Shown here: positions 21,045 through 32,072 of the stretch, in pieces | How positions within the stretch are numbered: position 1 is the stretch's first letter | How the letters are laid out: each line of letters opens with the position of its first letter | Assembly (NCBI GenBank): GCA_029834535.1 | Contig: JAQMWT010000544.1 | Coordinates: forward strand, 62,001-126,000 | Direction: 5' to 3' | Source: Chrysophaeum taylorii | Taxonomy: Eukaryota > Sar > Pelagophyceae > Pelagomonadales > Pelagomonadaceae | Length of the DNA: 64,000 nucleotides | The notes under the pieces: model-generated | Seen by the model: the letters and a program-made list of their open reading frames with translations, nothing else | Database searches by the model: none | What the model was told of the DNA's origin: nothing | Program-made: the position numbers and the translations under genes

Positions 21045-21754
21045 CGCGCGCCGCGCTCCTTCCGGGCAGGGCGGGCTTTGGAGGGGCCGAGGCGCACGGC
21101 CTTGGAAGGTTCGAGGCGGACGCCGAGGGACGCGAGCTTGGCGTAGTGGGCGGGGTCGAGGGTCTTCTGGAGGGCCTTCGCCCGTTGCGCCGCGAGCCAG
21201 GCCCCGAGGCGCACGTTTCCGCCCTCGACGTGGTCTCGCGGCACGCTGACGTGTCCCTCGCGGCGCTTATACGCGCCGAGCGCGGACGCGTGCTTATCAA
21301 ACTTGGCGTCTCTCCCGTGTTTCTTCGAGGCGAAAATCCCTCGCACCCCTACCTCGACGAGCCGTTCTCGTCGTTCCGAGGGAAGACGGTCGTTCCGCGC
21401 CTCTCGCCGCTGTTCGTGGAGCCACGCGCTCAACGGAATACCCTCCTCAGTGTGATTTTTCGGAACGTTCGCGTGGCCTTCTCTCGAAACAAAAGCTTTC
21501 AGCAGCCGGAATCCCTCCTCCCACCGACCCTCGAGCGGCTTGAAGGTCAAGCCCATCTCTTGGAGAGCTGTCTTCTTGTCGCTCGGAAGCCTGCCCGTGC
21601 GCCCGGCTTTCCTGATCGACGCGACCCACCGCCCCAATTCCCCGTCGCGCGGCACGTCCGAGTGCCCGTGAGTCGCGATGAACGCCTCGAGATGCGCCGA
21701 ATAAGCTGCGAACCGCTCCGTCCGGTTCTGGGCGCCGGCGGCGGCGTTGATCAT
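21017..21754 (-). CDS. Helicase-associated (HA) repeat protein
   Basis: 245 residues from ATG 21754; an earlier in-frame ATG at 21781 only adds a Trp run from a (CCA)n tract. Three HA units (PF03457 type) are seen, with the pattern 'L..F....GH..VP......LG.W...R....L......L...G': residues from AYSAHLEAFIATHGHSDVPRDGELGRWV, GFRLLKAFVSREGHANVPKNHTEEGIPLSAWL, and ALGAYKRREGHVSVPRDHVEGGNVRLGAWL. There is no helicase core. Stand-alone HA arrays are common in stramenopile algae; they are thought to bind nucleic acid. The 3' LTR of the mobile element starts 75 bp upstream. Confidence 0.8.
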   Translation of the reverse strand: MINAAAGAQNRTERFAAYSAHLEAFIATHGHSDVPRDGELGRWVASIRKAGRTGRLPSDKKTALQEMGLTFKPLEGRWEEGFRLLKAFVSREGHANVPKNHTEEGIPLSAWLHEQRREARNDRLPSERRERLVEVGVRGIFASKKHGRDAKFDKHASALGAYKRREGHVSVPRDHVEGGNVRLGAWLAAQRAKALQKTLDPAHYAKLASLGVRLEPSKAVRLGPSKARPARKERGARYWKVLAGA

Positions 21755-21829
21755 CACACACCACCACCACCACCACCACATAATTTCAACGGCTATCAGA
21801 TAACAACCGCGCTGACGATTCTTCCGTTC

Positions 21830-22196
21830 TATAGCGGCACAGAAAAACCACTCCCATCGGAGTCCCGACCCCAAAAGGTGACAGACAAAAAGGGGGTACT
21901 CGCCGACTCGTCCTAGACCTCACTGAACGAGGAAAACACGGACTCGGGACCGCCGGATATGCTCGCCACACACCTTGTGCTCACGCTCACCAAGCCTCTC
22001 AACAAGATGGATGGAGAGATGGTATATGATAGCAAGAAGAATCCTACAAGAATGCTGCAAGCAATACGCTTCTCACGTCGTCACGAGGGAGAGGTATGAT
22101 GATGTCATTAGGAAAGTAGGAAAAGGCGTCCCGTTGAACGGGTATCAAGCCTCGAGAAGGAAGGGTAAGCCTTAGCGGTCAGGAGTTGCCGCCACA
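21830..22196 (-). repeat. 3' LTR of the gypsy element
   Basis: 367 bp, matching 32073-32441 along its whole length, with about a dozen substitutions and several small indels. The outer end TATAGCGGCA and inner end TGCCGCCACA form an imperfect inverted terminal repeat (ideal TGTGGCGGCA...TGCCGCCACA). A short purine tract AGGGGAG (minus strand, 22204-22210) lies just inside and may be the polypurine tract. Confidence 0.9.
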
Positions 22197-22591
22197 TGAC
22201 GGACTCCCCTGGTCAGAATACGAGCTGCCCTCACCGAGTCCGGCGAGAATCACGAGCCTTGGCTGAATGAGCATCTCGGGAACGAATCTTCTTGTAGACA
22301 CGTTCACACGACAGGTGTGCGGGAACGCGGGCACTACGCAAAGTGAACTTAGGAATCAACACATCGATCTCATGCGGGGCGAAGTCGGTGACACAAGGAG
22401 TGGTACTGTTGTTGACCTTGGACTTGTCGGTGAAACTGCGACCGTCCACGTCCTTGTATCATTCCGGCTTAAGCTTGCGAGTAGAGAGATGTGAGGTAGG
22501 CTTGTAATAGGAAACCTTGTCATGGGGACCAAGATCAGCATAAAAATGCAGAGCGACTCGATCATTCACAAAATCATAGGACTCATAAACT

Positions 22592-24353
22592 TCAGCTACG
22601 TAAATCTATCTTCTTTCGCCAATCAGACCGTTTGTTATCTGGAATCCGAAAGACAACGAACTTACCGTGCTTGTAATCATCCCGAAAGGTCTCCTTGGGT
22701 TTGGGCACAGCTCGATCGACCACTGGAGAAACCATCGCAGGGGTGATCTGACTGACATGAACACAACGGCGTTCAGGAGGAGAATCAAGAGACTCAATCC
22801 TGCAAGTGACCGGAGACAAGCGTTCCAAAATAACGAATGGACCGCGCCATTCCGGTCGAAGCTTGTTCTGAAGAAAAAGGGATGTAGAGCAGAACATGTG
22901 AACCTTTTTCATACTCCACATCGACATGGCCCGCAATGTAAGCGAGACGTTGTTTACGAAGAGCCTTCTCGCGAGCTTCGTTCACCGTAGTAGCGGTATA
23001 GAACTTCCGCCTCTCGCGAGTCTCTGCCACAACATCGGAGCGAGCTTTCGGCAGGAGGCGGACATCAAGATCCATGATCGTATAATCGGTTGGCAATAGA
23101 GGCTGCCGGTCGAGACGAAGCATGAAAGGTGAGATCTGAGTTCCCGGAATAAACTTACGATTGTAGCAAAAAGCAATGTACTCCGCGAATTCGGGCCAGT
23201 CCGTGATCTTGCGGTTTTGAAGACACGCACGGAGGAAAGCCTTGATAAAGCGGTTGACCCTTTCCGCAGGATTAGCCTGAGCACGATGCGGAATCGTGGT
23301 AATATAACAAGCATTGAAGAGATGACAAAACTCTTCCATCAATTTGTTGACGAACTCTTTCCCATAGTCGGTACGAATCCTCTGAGGTAGATAACCAAAA
23401 ATATTCGCGACAAAAGACTCGAGGATTGACTCAGCAGTCTTATGGTGTAGTACGTCAAGAATTAAGAAATGAGAAAATGGATCAAAAAAGATGATCAGAT
23501 ATGTCTCGGGACCAGCACTGGGCAAAGGTCCGAACAAATCCATACAAAGGACGGCGTAATCACCATCATACACCGGTTGCTGAAGAAGACCTGCTCTCTT
23601 TGGTTCAGGCGTGCGAGCTTTCTTGCACACTATGCAACCAGCAATATAAGCACCCACCTCATTAGACATGTGGGGCCACCAAAAACGTTCAAGTGTCGAC
23701 TGCACTGTACTTTGACGACCCATGTGACCACCATTGAGAGGTGTGTCATGGTACAATCGGATGATGCGCGTCCGTAAAGTTCGGGGTGCGACTATCATCG
23801 GGTGCAAGTCAGGTGCGGCACGGTAGAGAACTCCTTTCACCACTTGATAGCGATAATTGGCTCCGTACCGACGAAGAGAATGGCCCTGAGCCATATGATA
23901 ACGAATGTCCTCGCAAGTGGCATCAGTGATCTGCTCTTTGGCTATCTCTTCCAAAGTCAAATTATCCGGGATCTTGTCGATGTACTCTTGGTGATCATCG
24001 GCATCACGGAAAATACTAGGTTGGGTCTGCAGACGTTGCTTCTGACGTTGTCTCGTAGCATGAGACGTGACCAATTGCATCGGATCATCGAGATCCTCTT
24101 CTTCTTCCTCCACAGGCAACTCGGTCGTAACAAACGACAGAATGACATGGCACCCATGTAAAGGTACTCCTTCATCATCGACAGGGCGAGGAAGTTCTTG
24201 GCATACTAGATACGCGTGGTTCAAGGGTTCACCAAACTCATCCGTCTCGATGACATGATCTATAGGATTGCGAGAGGGACAGTCAGGGATACTCATTCCC
24301 AGCGACTTCCCTGGTTTGTAACCCAATTCAGGATCGAAATTGGCGAGCCGCAT
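22592..24353 (-). pseudogene. Retrotransposon integrase with GPF/Y module, frameshifted
   Basis: The long frame 24353-22794 holds the zinc-binding H2C2 domain (HDTPLNGGHMG...CIVCKKA) and the DDE core: Asp in LCMDLFGPL, Asp in IRTDYGKEF and Glu in PAERVNRFI. The GPF/Y-type module (LRPEWRGPFVILERLSPVTCRIESL) continues in another frame at 22936-22592, so a small indel lies near 22870-22890. The N-terminal part of the long frame also covers the end of RNase H. Confidence 0.85.
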
Positions 24354-25246
24354 CGCCCCATCGAGCCAACTGCCCAGACGAGTGCTTCGCCTTTCGTAAA
24401 AACGTCAAGTTGCGATGATCCGTTTCAAGGATCGTCTTGTGACCTTCGATATAAGAGCGGAAATACTCAAGAGAAAGAATAACCGCCAGTAGCTCTAGCC
24501 GGCGAGGCTCATAGTTCCGCATCTCTTTCGGCACAGCTCGGCTCCAATACTCAACTACTCGTTCCTCTCGTGTCACCTTGCCGGTTTCGTCCTTTACTTC
24601 CACGACCTGAAAAAGATACGCGCCCAGACCATCCTTGGAAGCATCCGAGCGGATCTGAAAAGGAAGATCGTAGTAACTAACTAACTAACTTCAGACCTCT
24701 CCCGAGCATGGGAGCCAGGCCGGACCTTCAGGAGCCGGTACGGGATCTCAGAGCTAAATCACGCAGTTGGGGCAGAGACGAGGGGCGAGGAGTGTTGATG
24801 GCGGACCGCCACTGCACACGGTCTTGTGCGACGTCGTGCAAAAACGTCGCAGGCCGCGAACGTGTTGGTCCACGAACAATCGACCTGTCCGTCGCGTTCT
24901 GCTCAACCGCGCGAATCCCATCCCAGCGCGGGCTTTCCGGTTGCTAACCGGCCAGCCCAGGAGGCGAGCAGGCACCGTCTCACTCCGGGACGGCCGGGGC
25001 CGCCGCAGGGAGCAAGCGTATTTGGCGCCGTCCTCCATCGCAACCATATGGTTAGCGATCGCAGCCGCCACTAGCTAGAAGATCGTAGTCAGGATGATAA
25101 ACTCCGCGAGAGTCCACCAAAGCTTCGATGATCGTGTCCCATGCCTTCTGGCACTCAGGCGTCCACTCAAACTTAACGCCTTCAAGACAAAATCGCCTCA
25201 ACGACTCCACAATCTTCGAGAATAATTCTTCGCATATCGGCGGCAA
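24328..25246 (-). pseudogene. RNase H domain of the gypsy element, split by a nested insertion
   Basis: The downstream part (24674-24328) reads IRSDASKDGLGAYLFQV, then YWSRAVPKEMRNYEPRRLELLAVILSLEYFRSYIEGHK and TDHRNL, the usual gypsy RNase H with its Asp/Glu/Asp residues. The upstream part (25246-25078) reads EGVKFEWTPECQKAWDTIIEAL...YHPDYDL. Removing the 403-bp insert plus one copy of a 12-bp duplication joins them as HPDYDLPFQIRSDASKDG with no frame change. Confidence 0.85.
24675..25089 (-). mobile_element. Nested 403-bp non-autonomous insertion, SINE-like
   Basis: The insert proper is 24675-25077, flanked by perfect 12-bp direct repeats GAAGATCGTAGT (24663-24674 and 25078-25089). Read on the minus strand it starts TAGCTAGTGGCGGC, which resembles a pol III A box lacking one base, and ends with a (GTTA)n tail of about four units. 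It is GC-rich, unlike its host element. No coding motif is seen. The target duplication and tail are direct observations; the SINE identity is inference. Confidence 0.7.
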
Positions 25247-26222
25247 TAGTTGCTCATGCCGATGAAAGATCGAATCTGGGTCTTCGGGGACGTGTTCGGC
25301 AACGTACCGGGAATCGGCATCTGCTGCAACGCTTCTAACGTCTTGGGATTCGGCTTCAAGCCTTCCGGAGTCGAAATGTGTCCCAAAAACTCGATTTCAT
25401 CTTTGAGGAGGTGGAACTTCGAAGTTCGTCCACTATATCCTCGCTGCGCTAAATGGCACAGCACTTCAATCAAGACTTGCAAATGTCGATGGAGTTCATC
25501 CGATCCCATCATAATATCGTCGACAAACGCGACCAAGTCCTTATACATCCAGGTGGACAAATCGCTAGCCATCTGCTTACAGAAGAGAGCTCCTGCTGCT
25601 TTTACTCCCAGAGGCAAGCGCAAGAAACTATGGGTTCCAAGTGGACTAACCATCGTAACGGTGTCCTGAGCGGCGGCGTCCAAACGTAGGTTATGATAAC
25701 CCCATCGAATATCAATGCACGTCCGCCAACGGCGCATGGCAAGAAAAGCCAAAGCATCATCTTGACGAATATTCGGCCAACTGTCATTGACCAGCTGATC
25801 ATTGAGCTGACGCAAGTCAACTGCAGCACGAAAAGCATTCGACGTCCCGGCGTCTGCTCCCTTCTTAGGCAGCATCAGTACAGGGAATCCCCACGGAGAG
25901 TTCGCCGGTCGGATGACTCCATCGCGACACCACTCAGTGATCTGCTTTCTGAGACACTCGAGCTTTGCTGGCGTCAACCTATAAGGCGTCATCTTGATCG
26001 ATAAGGCGTCATCTTGATCGGTCGCGGGTTTGCGTCTTTAAATCGTAGAGAAACCGGTGGCGAGTCAACGGGTCTCATAATCGGATCAAAGAAGGCCCAC
26101 GCGTATTGCACGCAGTGGCTCAACATCATCTCCGCATCCTCATCCAGATGCGGGTTGTCGGGAATTCCCAGTTCTCGAACAACCTTTTCGACTTCTTCCT
26201 TCGTCGAAGTTACGACTTTCAT
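25198..26222 (-). pseudogene. Reverse transcriptase of the gypsy element, frameshifted
   Basis: The frame 25992-25198 holds RT motifs in order: VIRPANSPWGFPVLMLPKKG, AAVDLRQLNDQLVNDSWPNI, ROSS-like DIRWGYHNLRLD, FLRLPLGVKAAGALFCKQM, the catalytic FVDDIMMGSDE (FVDD in place of YVDD) and EFLGHISTPEGLKPNPKTLEAL. The N-terminal part is in another frame (26222-25989). The break is a perfect 20-bp tandem duplication, 25981-26000 and 26001-26020. Confidence 0.88.
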
Positions 26223-26739
26223 CGCATCATTGTCCTTGACGTGCTCCGGAGTCTGCAGTAACGGTACACCGTCCGCGTCGCGCGGCGCATCCTTTCATGG
26301 CACATCGAACTTTTCTTCGTATTTGAACCTCACCTCAGGGTGGCTCTTATTGATCTTTTCACCTTTGACGCGCACATTCGGTTCGCTCCTTACTTTCGGC
26401 TCCTGTTCAGGTTCAGGATCCGACGGAAACGTCCACTTTTTTTGATTGTCGGGGGGGGGCAGCAGAAAAAGCATGAGCCGTCCCCGGCGCATCTGTTGGA
26501 AGCGGAAGCATAGGGACTTCTGGCGGTACCCATTTAGTGGGATCCTGGAGATCATCTTTTGACACCCACTTAACGACACGAGTACGCGTATTTAACAGCG
26601 GAATCTGTACGTGACGAAGGGTGGTGTCGGTAATTCGCAAATACTGCTCAAAGGATCGATCTGTCGGGCTCAACGCGGTCGGCAGGATTTCGCCACCTTC
26701 GGCGGAAACCTCTGGTCACGGAGTTGTGCAGATCGACGG

Positions 26740-27965
26740 CTAAAATCGCAAGAGTATCTGGAGGGACGCCAGATGCTAAGTGCTTAAACGGATCTGTCTT
26801 GGACAGGCCAGTCCAATCATATGGTCCAGCGGCATCGTGAGCAGCTCTGCCGTCATCTAGATAGTCAAAGGCTGAGTGTCCGAGCGGTGCGGTCCTAAGC
26901 GAAGAGGAACTCGCGTAACGGTGTAAGCCGTATCTGTTGCGTCTCGGGGCGAACCTAGATTATTCAGCTGGAGCAGGTGGCGTTCATCTGCGTGACCTAA
27001 TGCTGCAGCAAATTTCTGTTGCGTTTTCGCGCAGGTCTTCGGAGCCTCTTGCAGGTGCAGTGGGTGACTGGAGACCGACAACCGCACGCGAGAGCTCATC
27101 AACGTGGGCGTGATATCACGAAAATTGACGACGTACACGTAAGGGTGTAAGCGCGCTATATAAGAAATAATGGACGCCTCCTGTTCAATCAGCCACATCA
27201 TAAGCCAGCTATTTTGCACAGCTTCATCGTCCAATTAGTGGCCGTAACTCCCCCGCCAACATCTCTGGATGTCAAGTTGCAGGGTGCTGAATGAACGCAG
27301 GGTGGAGACGCTATGCACATCGACGATGACCATTCCGCTTCTGGCAAATAAGCCTTGATCAATCGGAGGGTCGACTCACATCGCCCGCAAAGCGCGTGCT
27401 GAACCACAGGTATCTTCGGAAAATTCTTCTGATGAATCTTGTTGGCAGCTGTTGAAGAGTCAAGAGCAAGGACAACCCGAAACGACGTCCCGCACAACTC
27501 ATTCGCTCGTTGCAGTCCTAAAGTACTGCCTCCGGCGCCGCTAAAGAGCATCACAACCTTGCGATACGTGACCGGCACCCAGTGGACTTTTTCAAACCTT
27601 CGGCGAATCTCGTCTTCTGTAACTTCTCGGCATTTCTTTTCCTCCTCGTCGGTTCGTCGGTCGAAATCGTCGTTACCGAGCGATTCTTGACGAGAATTCT
27701 TATTCTTATCGGCGGAAGGAGACGCCTTCTGCATCGAGCACAAAAGCATCGGTTCGGGAGCCGCATCGCCTTGAGTCAGATGGCTTGCGACCGAAACAGT
27801 GAACGATAGGTTAGCCTTGTCAGATTCGGCTTCACCATCCTTCGTTAAATCGTCGACCGTTTCAACATTCAGCTCGTCATCAAAACGAACAATATCGCCC
27901 AAAGCGAGAACTTCACCTTGAGTAATCACGGTCGTCGGCACATCCTGGGTAGAGGAGATCGCCAC
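26740..27965 (-). pseudogene. C5 cytosine DNA methyltransferase domain captured by the retrotransposon
   Basis: Motifs read in the canonical order from right to left. Motif I is VVMLFSGAGGSTLGLQRA (about 27551-27500). It is followed by VVLALDSSTAANKIHQKNFP, and motif IV SPPC with the catalytic Cys (27308-27297). A frameshift near 27200 leads to WLIEQE, probably motif VI (normally ENV). Then come SSRVRL, motif VIII-like (27096-27079), RDATDTAYTVT, motif IX-like (26946-26914), and, after further breaks, KTDPFKHLASGVPPDTLA, motif X-like (near 26760-26800). The target recognition part between VIII and IX is short. It lies between protease and RT on the same strand, inside the LTRs. Motifs I and IV are strong; the others are by-eye matches. 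As it stands it cannot encode one full protein. Confidence 0.75.
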
Positions 27966-28459
27966 TCGAGCTGCGCGAACTTGTCATGATCCTCAGGAGA
28001 AGAACACATTCCATCAACTACCCCGAGTTGCTCGTATCCAGAAGACGTAGCAACGAAAACTTGCCCGGTTTCCATGGGCTCTGAAAGAGCGACTGGCACG
28101 CAGTAAGTGCGCCCAGGCTCGACCTTCATCGTGCGCGCAGCATAGGCTATCACTTCATAGGCATCGCTGTTCGAACTTTGAGAAGGCGTAACTGTAGGGA
28201 CTCCCCAACAAGCCGTCGAAGCTCCCGCTCGTTTCGGCGGTGGACGCTGGAGGTCTTCAATCTTGCACAAGCGAGCGTAAACGCGGCTCTCAACTGTGCT
28301 CAGGCTCTTTTGCATCGCATGGTGCTGTTGCCCATAAACCTGAACTACCACGGGGTTGCGCTCATCATAAGTTGTTCTGAACGTCAAAATCGGAGAATCG
28401 ACTCGTCGATCCTGCACCTTTAACTTCTTGCGCCCATAAGCGACTTGTGTGCGGAGAAA

Positions 28460-29186
28460 CGCAATGCGATTTCGCGGGTAGTCCACTATGGCTCCCAACA
28501 CCCGAATATCGCGCGCTCCAAGCAGAAATAGGTGATTAGTATCGGCCACAATGGCAACCACTGGAACGGCCACGTCGTTCGCGAGCGCAATTCGCAATGC
28601 GACCTATTTGTGGATAGTCGTCTTATTCAATCCTGACCCGTACAGGGTGCGCTCGTCGAATGGGGGATCGATCGCCTCGGTCAAGGATTATATTATCCTT
28701 TGTCAGTTTTTCGACCATCCTACGACAAATATAGGAGACATCAGCCATTCCATCCACGCCTAAAGTCGTTGCGAACTTCGGCCCGTCTCGTCGTCTGTAA
28801 CTACGACCAACTATGAACGTAAGTGTACCAGGGTCCAGACAACCGATGGTGATGAGGTCTTGCTCGATCTTTTCCCCATCGCTCGGCGAAAGTGCAGTAT
28901 GATGACATCGTATCTCCGGTTTCGAATCGCCCGGCATCTGCATCGTCGACGCTGCCATATCTGGCGTCCCACATCTTGCCTCTGAATCTATATTGGCGCT
29001 CGCCGCTTCGGCTGCTTCCTCATTCCCCAGTTTCGCTGGCAACAAATTCTGACACTTCTCAATCGGAGGCACATATACTTCCTCCTTTATTTCCTCTGAC
29101 AATTTTCGTTTCTCGTCCATCAAATCGGACATTCCCGTCCACTTCTCCTCCATCGGCGCCGCTGTGGTCTGCTCTGCTGCGACCAA
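28460..29186 (-). pseudogene. Retropepsin-like protease region
   Basis: The frame 29186-28623 ends with TTLGVDGMADVSYICRRMVEKL, which aligns with the 'LVDTGASVSYI' start of retropepsins. The catalytic Asp is kept, but Thr-Gly is replaced by Gly-Met. The matching C-terminal strand FLLGARDIRVLGAIVDYPRNRIAF is in another frame (28597-27926), as expected for 'iLG.D.l...gaivDy..n.i'. The split and altered active site suggest decay. The stretch down to 27966 has no recognised domain. Confidence 0.6.
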
Positions 29187-29500
29187 ATCTGTATCGGCTA
29201 AAACATCGGCTAAAACAGTTTCGGGGGGGGGGCGTAGGAAAAGAAGACGTCGTCCCCGCCGTCAACTCAAAAGTTCTAACATCATTATCATTGTGAACTG
29301 CCCTGCAAGACATGCACATTGAAGAATGGGGGACACTGGAACCTGCGGCATGGGTTCGTCGGTCTCCGAGTCTGAGTCTTCCCAGTAGTGCCGAGAATCC
29401 AAAGTTGCATCTGATATTGCTTCCACATACGATGTAGAAGGCCGCCGAACGATCCGAGCGTTGGTGGTATTTTGCTCCTGTTGCAAGCGATGGCTGCTCG

Positions 29501-31556
29501 TCACAGCGGCATCGGCAACATCATCGGAGACTCGGGCGGGGTGCGCCGTCGGGTAAAAGACAACTCCCGACGATGGCCGCGCTTCGCGTAGAGATTTGAA
29601 CGCAAAAGTTGTGCTCGAATGTCCCGAACTATCCTGATATCGGCCTCCGTCATATTCGTCATCGCGCCGTCGATGACGTCTGCGCCGGCGCGAAAATTGC
29701 GACTAGAGCTCCGGCTATGGCGGCGACGGCGGGGGCTCGGGCTTGATGTAGGACTATTGGCCTTTTGATCAAGGCTCTTACTTCGGTGTCGGCGCGACGA
29801 TCGTCTAGAAGGTGATTGTCCGTCTCGCTGTCTTGTAGAAGACGACGTGCTATCTTTGATGCCTCTGACCTCGCTCACCATGGTCGCCATTGTGGTTTCC
29901 AAGCTCGGCGAGGGCCGTTTGTATTTCATTAGTAGGTTCCGATCCGCGCGTGGCGTGCACATTAGATGCATCGTCACGGTTCTCCCAATCGGAACGCGAT
30001 ATGGGTTGTTGCTTTTTGTATTTCCGAATGCGCTTCCACATCGCACAGTGATAAACGGTCCGGATCGCGGTTACAAACCACGCGATTTTTTTCCGTGTTC
30101 ATCTTCAAATCATGGGTGGACCAGAAGTATCCGCACTTTTTGCACGTCTTCTGGCACCACCAAAAAGGATCTCTCTCGCAAGATAGATCAGCGGAACCGC
30201 ATTCCCAGACGGTTTATCCGCATCTTGCTTAGCTTGTTGATCGGAAGTCATAGCTCGACCTCCCCTCCCTCGCGGCGGTTTATTTGGTTTCGGATTGGAG
30301 GGGCCTTGGTCCTTCTCCTCCTCCATCAACTTCCGAAAGTCGTTCTCGAGTCGCGTAATAAGCGCCACCATCGACGACTCAAAAGTCACGTATCTATCCG
30401 AGTGTCCGCTCCTCGTAGTGTCCGCACACGGGTCCGTAAATCCTTGGACGCCAAACCACACTGACAAGCTGGTCGATGATATCAGACGTCATCCATCGTG
30501 CGGCTGGACTCGGTACAAAAGGCTAAAGCCTCATTCTATAATTTGGTACAATATACGTTTGTACGTGCCACAAACTCCCTTCCGCAGCTTATCGAGCAGC
30601 TCCTGCTACGTACGTGCTCGGAGGTCGGCAAGTCGATCTAAAATAATCCAGAATCTTATCACAGTAAGTCTTGTTGAGACGATGGATGCGCCGAATCGAG
30701 GCTCCATACTCTTCGTCGCGAGCATCCAATTTCAAATAAAATGACGGACCGTGCGGTAGCTCATCGCAGAGCTCCTCGTAGTATTTCCGCAAATGCTCCT
30801 CAAAAATTGGTGCAACGGTATCGCGCAAATGCACCGGTAACGTAATTTCTCGACCGAGTAAAGTGGTCATCTGCTAACGTATGCATCACCGCTGCAGAAT
30901 CCAGATTTTGAATTACCGTTGATCTCGGCCGTCGATGACGAGTTTGAAGTTGTCAGCCTTCAAACTGGAAGTGGGGCGGCGAGATCGGCTATAGTTGGCC
31001 TTCTCGAAGGCGTCCGCAAACGTCTGCGATAATCCCCGTGATAGTCCCCGTAAAAATTTCGTACCTTCATCCTCTCAGTTTCCGCCCTACCCTCAGTCTC
31101 CGTATCGTCTCGGGGCGGAGGTCCATCCCCCGTTTCAGTGCTCCTTTCCGGTTCGGGTCGACTCACGGGTTGTTCGCGGCTACTCTCACGACGTGTACGT
31201 TCGGCTAACAGTTCATCTCGCTCACGACGAAATCGTTCAACCTCCTCACGTAGGGTCCTCGTTGTTTCGCTCTCGTGCTGCAACTCGTCGTCGTTCAGCA
31301 TATTGACTTCTCGTCGTCGAGCCGCTTCTTCTTTCGCTTCAGCCATTTCACGGGCAAATCGCTCAGCTAATCGTTCATTTTCGCGACGTCTCCGCTCGAG
31401 ATCGTCACGAAGTCGACTTCGGGTTACGGATCCGCGCTCAATCGTAACGCGCTCGCCACGGTCCGGGGTCGTGTCGTTGGGCTCAACGGCGAAAAAATTA
31501 TCTGGAGGCACGTCAGGGGGCACGTCAGCAGCGTCGACTGCCTCGGCCTCACGCAA
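29501..31556 (-). pseudogene. Gag region of the gypsy element, fragmented
   Basis: Read on the minus strand: 31556-30960 codes a charged coiled coil (RLRDDLERRRRENERLAERFAREMAEAKEEAARR); 30870-30589 codes a helical segment (DTVAPIFEEHLRKYYEELCDEL) that may be capsid; 30467-30105 continues it. Near 30170-30130 a Cys-rich WCQKTCKKCGYFWSTHD could be a zinc-binding motif but does not fit the CCHC knuckle. 30046-29501 is Ser/Arg/Lys-rich, like a nucleocapsid. The frames do not join without indels. Confidence 0.55.
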
Positions 31557-32051
31557 TTCACCTTCCTCGCGGCCTATATCTCAGGGGCGGCGGGAAGCAC
31601 TGGAGGAGATTCGTCCTCGCGCACGTCTGCGTCCGTATCCGTATTGTATCGACGTCGATGAGGAATCTCGAAACAAGTCCGGATTCGATCACTCGAAGTA
31701 ATGCACGTTGATCACAACAACAACGCTATCTGTCGCCGTAAAAACAGCACTCACGGAATTCTGATCCGCTGGCAATCCAAAAATGCCCGCGGGTAGCGAT
31801 CCCACTCGTTAACAGCTTCCGCCGTTCTCGCCATACCAAAATCAATTCCCGGGTGAATGCGCTTCCAACTTGCACGCGTGTTCCTCGTCTCTCGGGACGC
31901 ACGAACAAAACAAAGTCCGCGCATATTCATTCTCAACGCAAACCGGTCCACTGGAACTCCGCGTGCTTGATCAGGGCAAATCCGGACCACGTATATACAA
32001 CAATACGTACGGCGGCACTCGAGTGTTCGTCGGCGACCGACATAGTCGCAC

Positions 32052-32070
32052 GATCTCGTGTCCTCCACCA
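32052..32070 (-). promoter_or_regulatory. Candidate primer binding site
   Basis: Two bases inside the 5' LTR, the minus strand reads TGGTGGAGGACACGAGATC. The TGG start is what a site complementary to a tRNA CCA end should have. I could not assign the tRNA. Confidence 0.4.
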
Positions 32071-32072
32071 CG

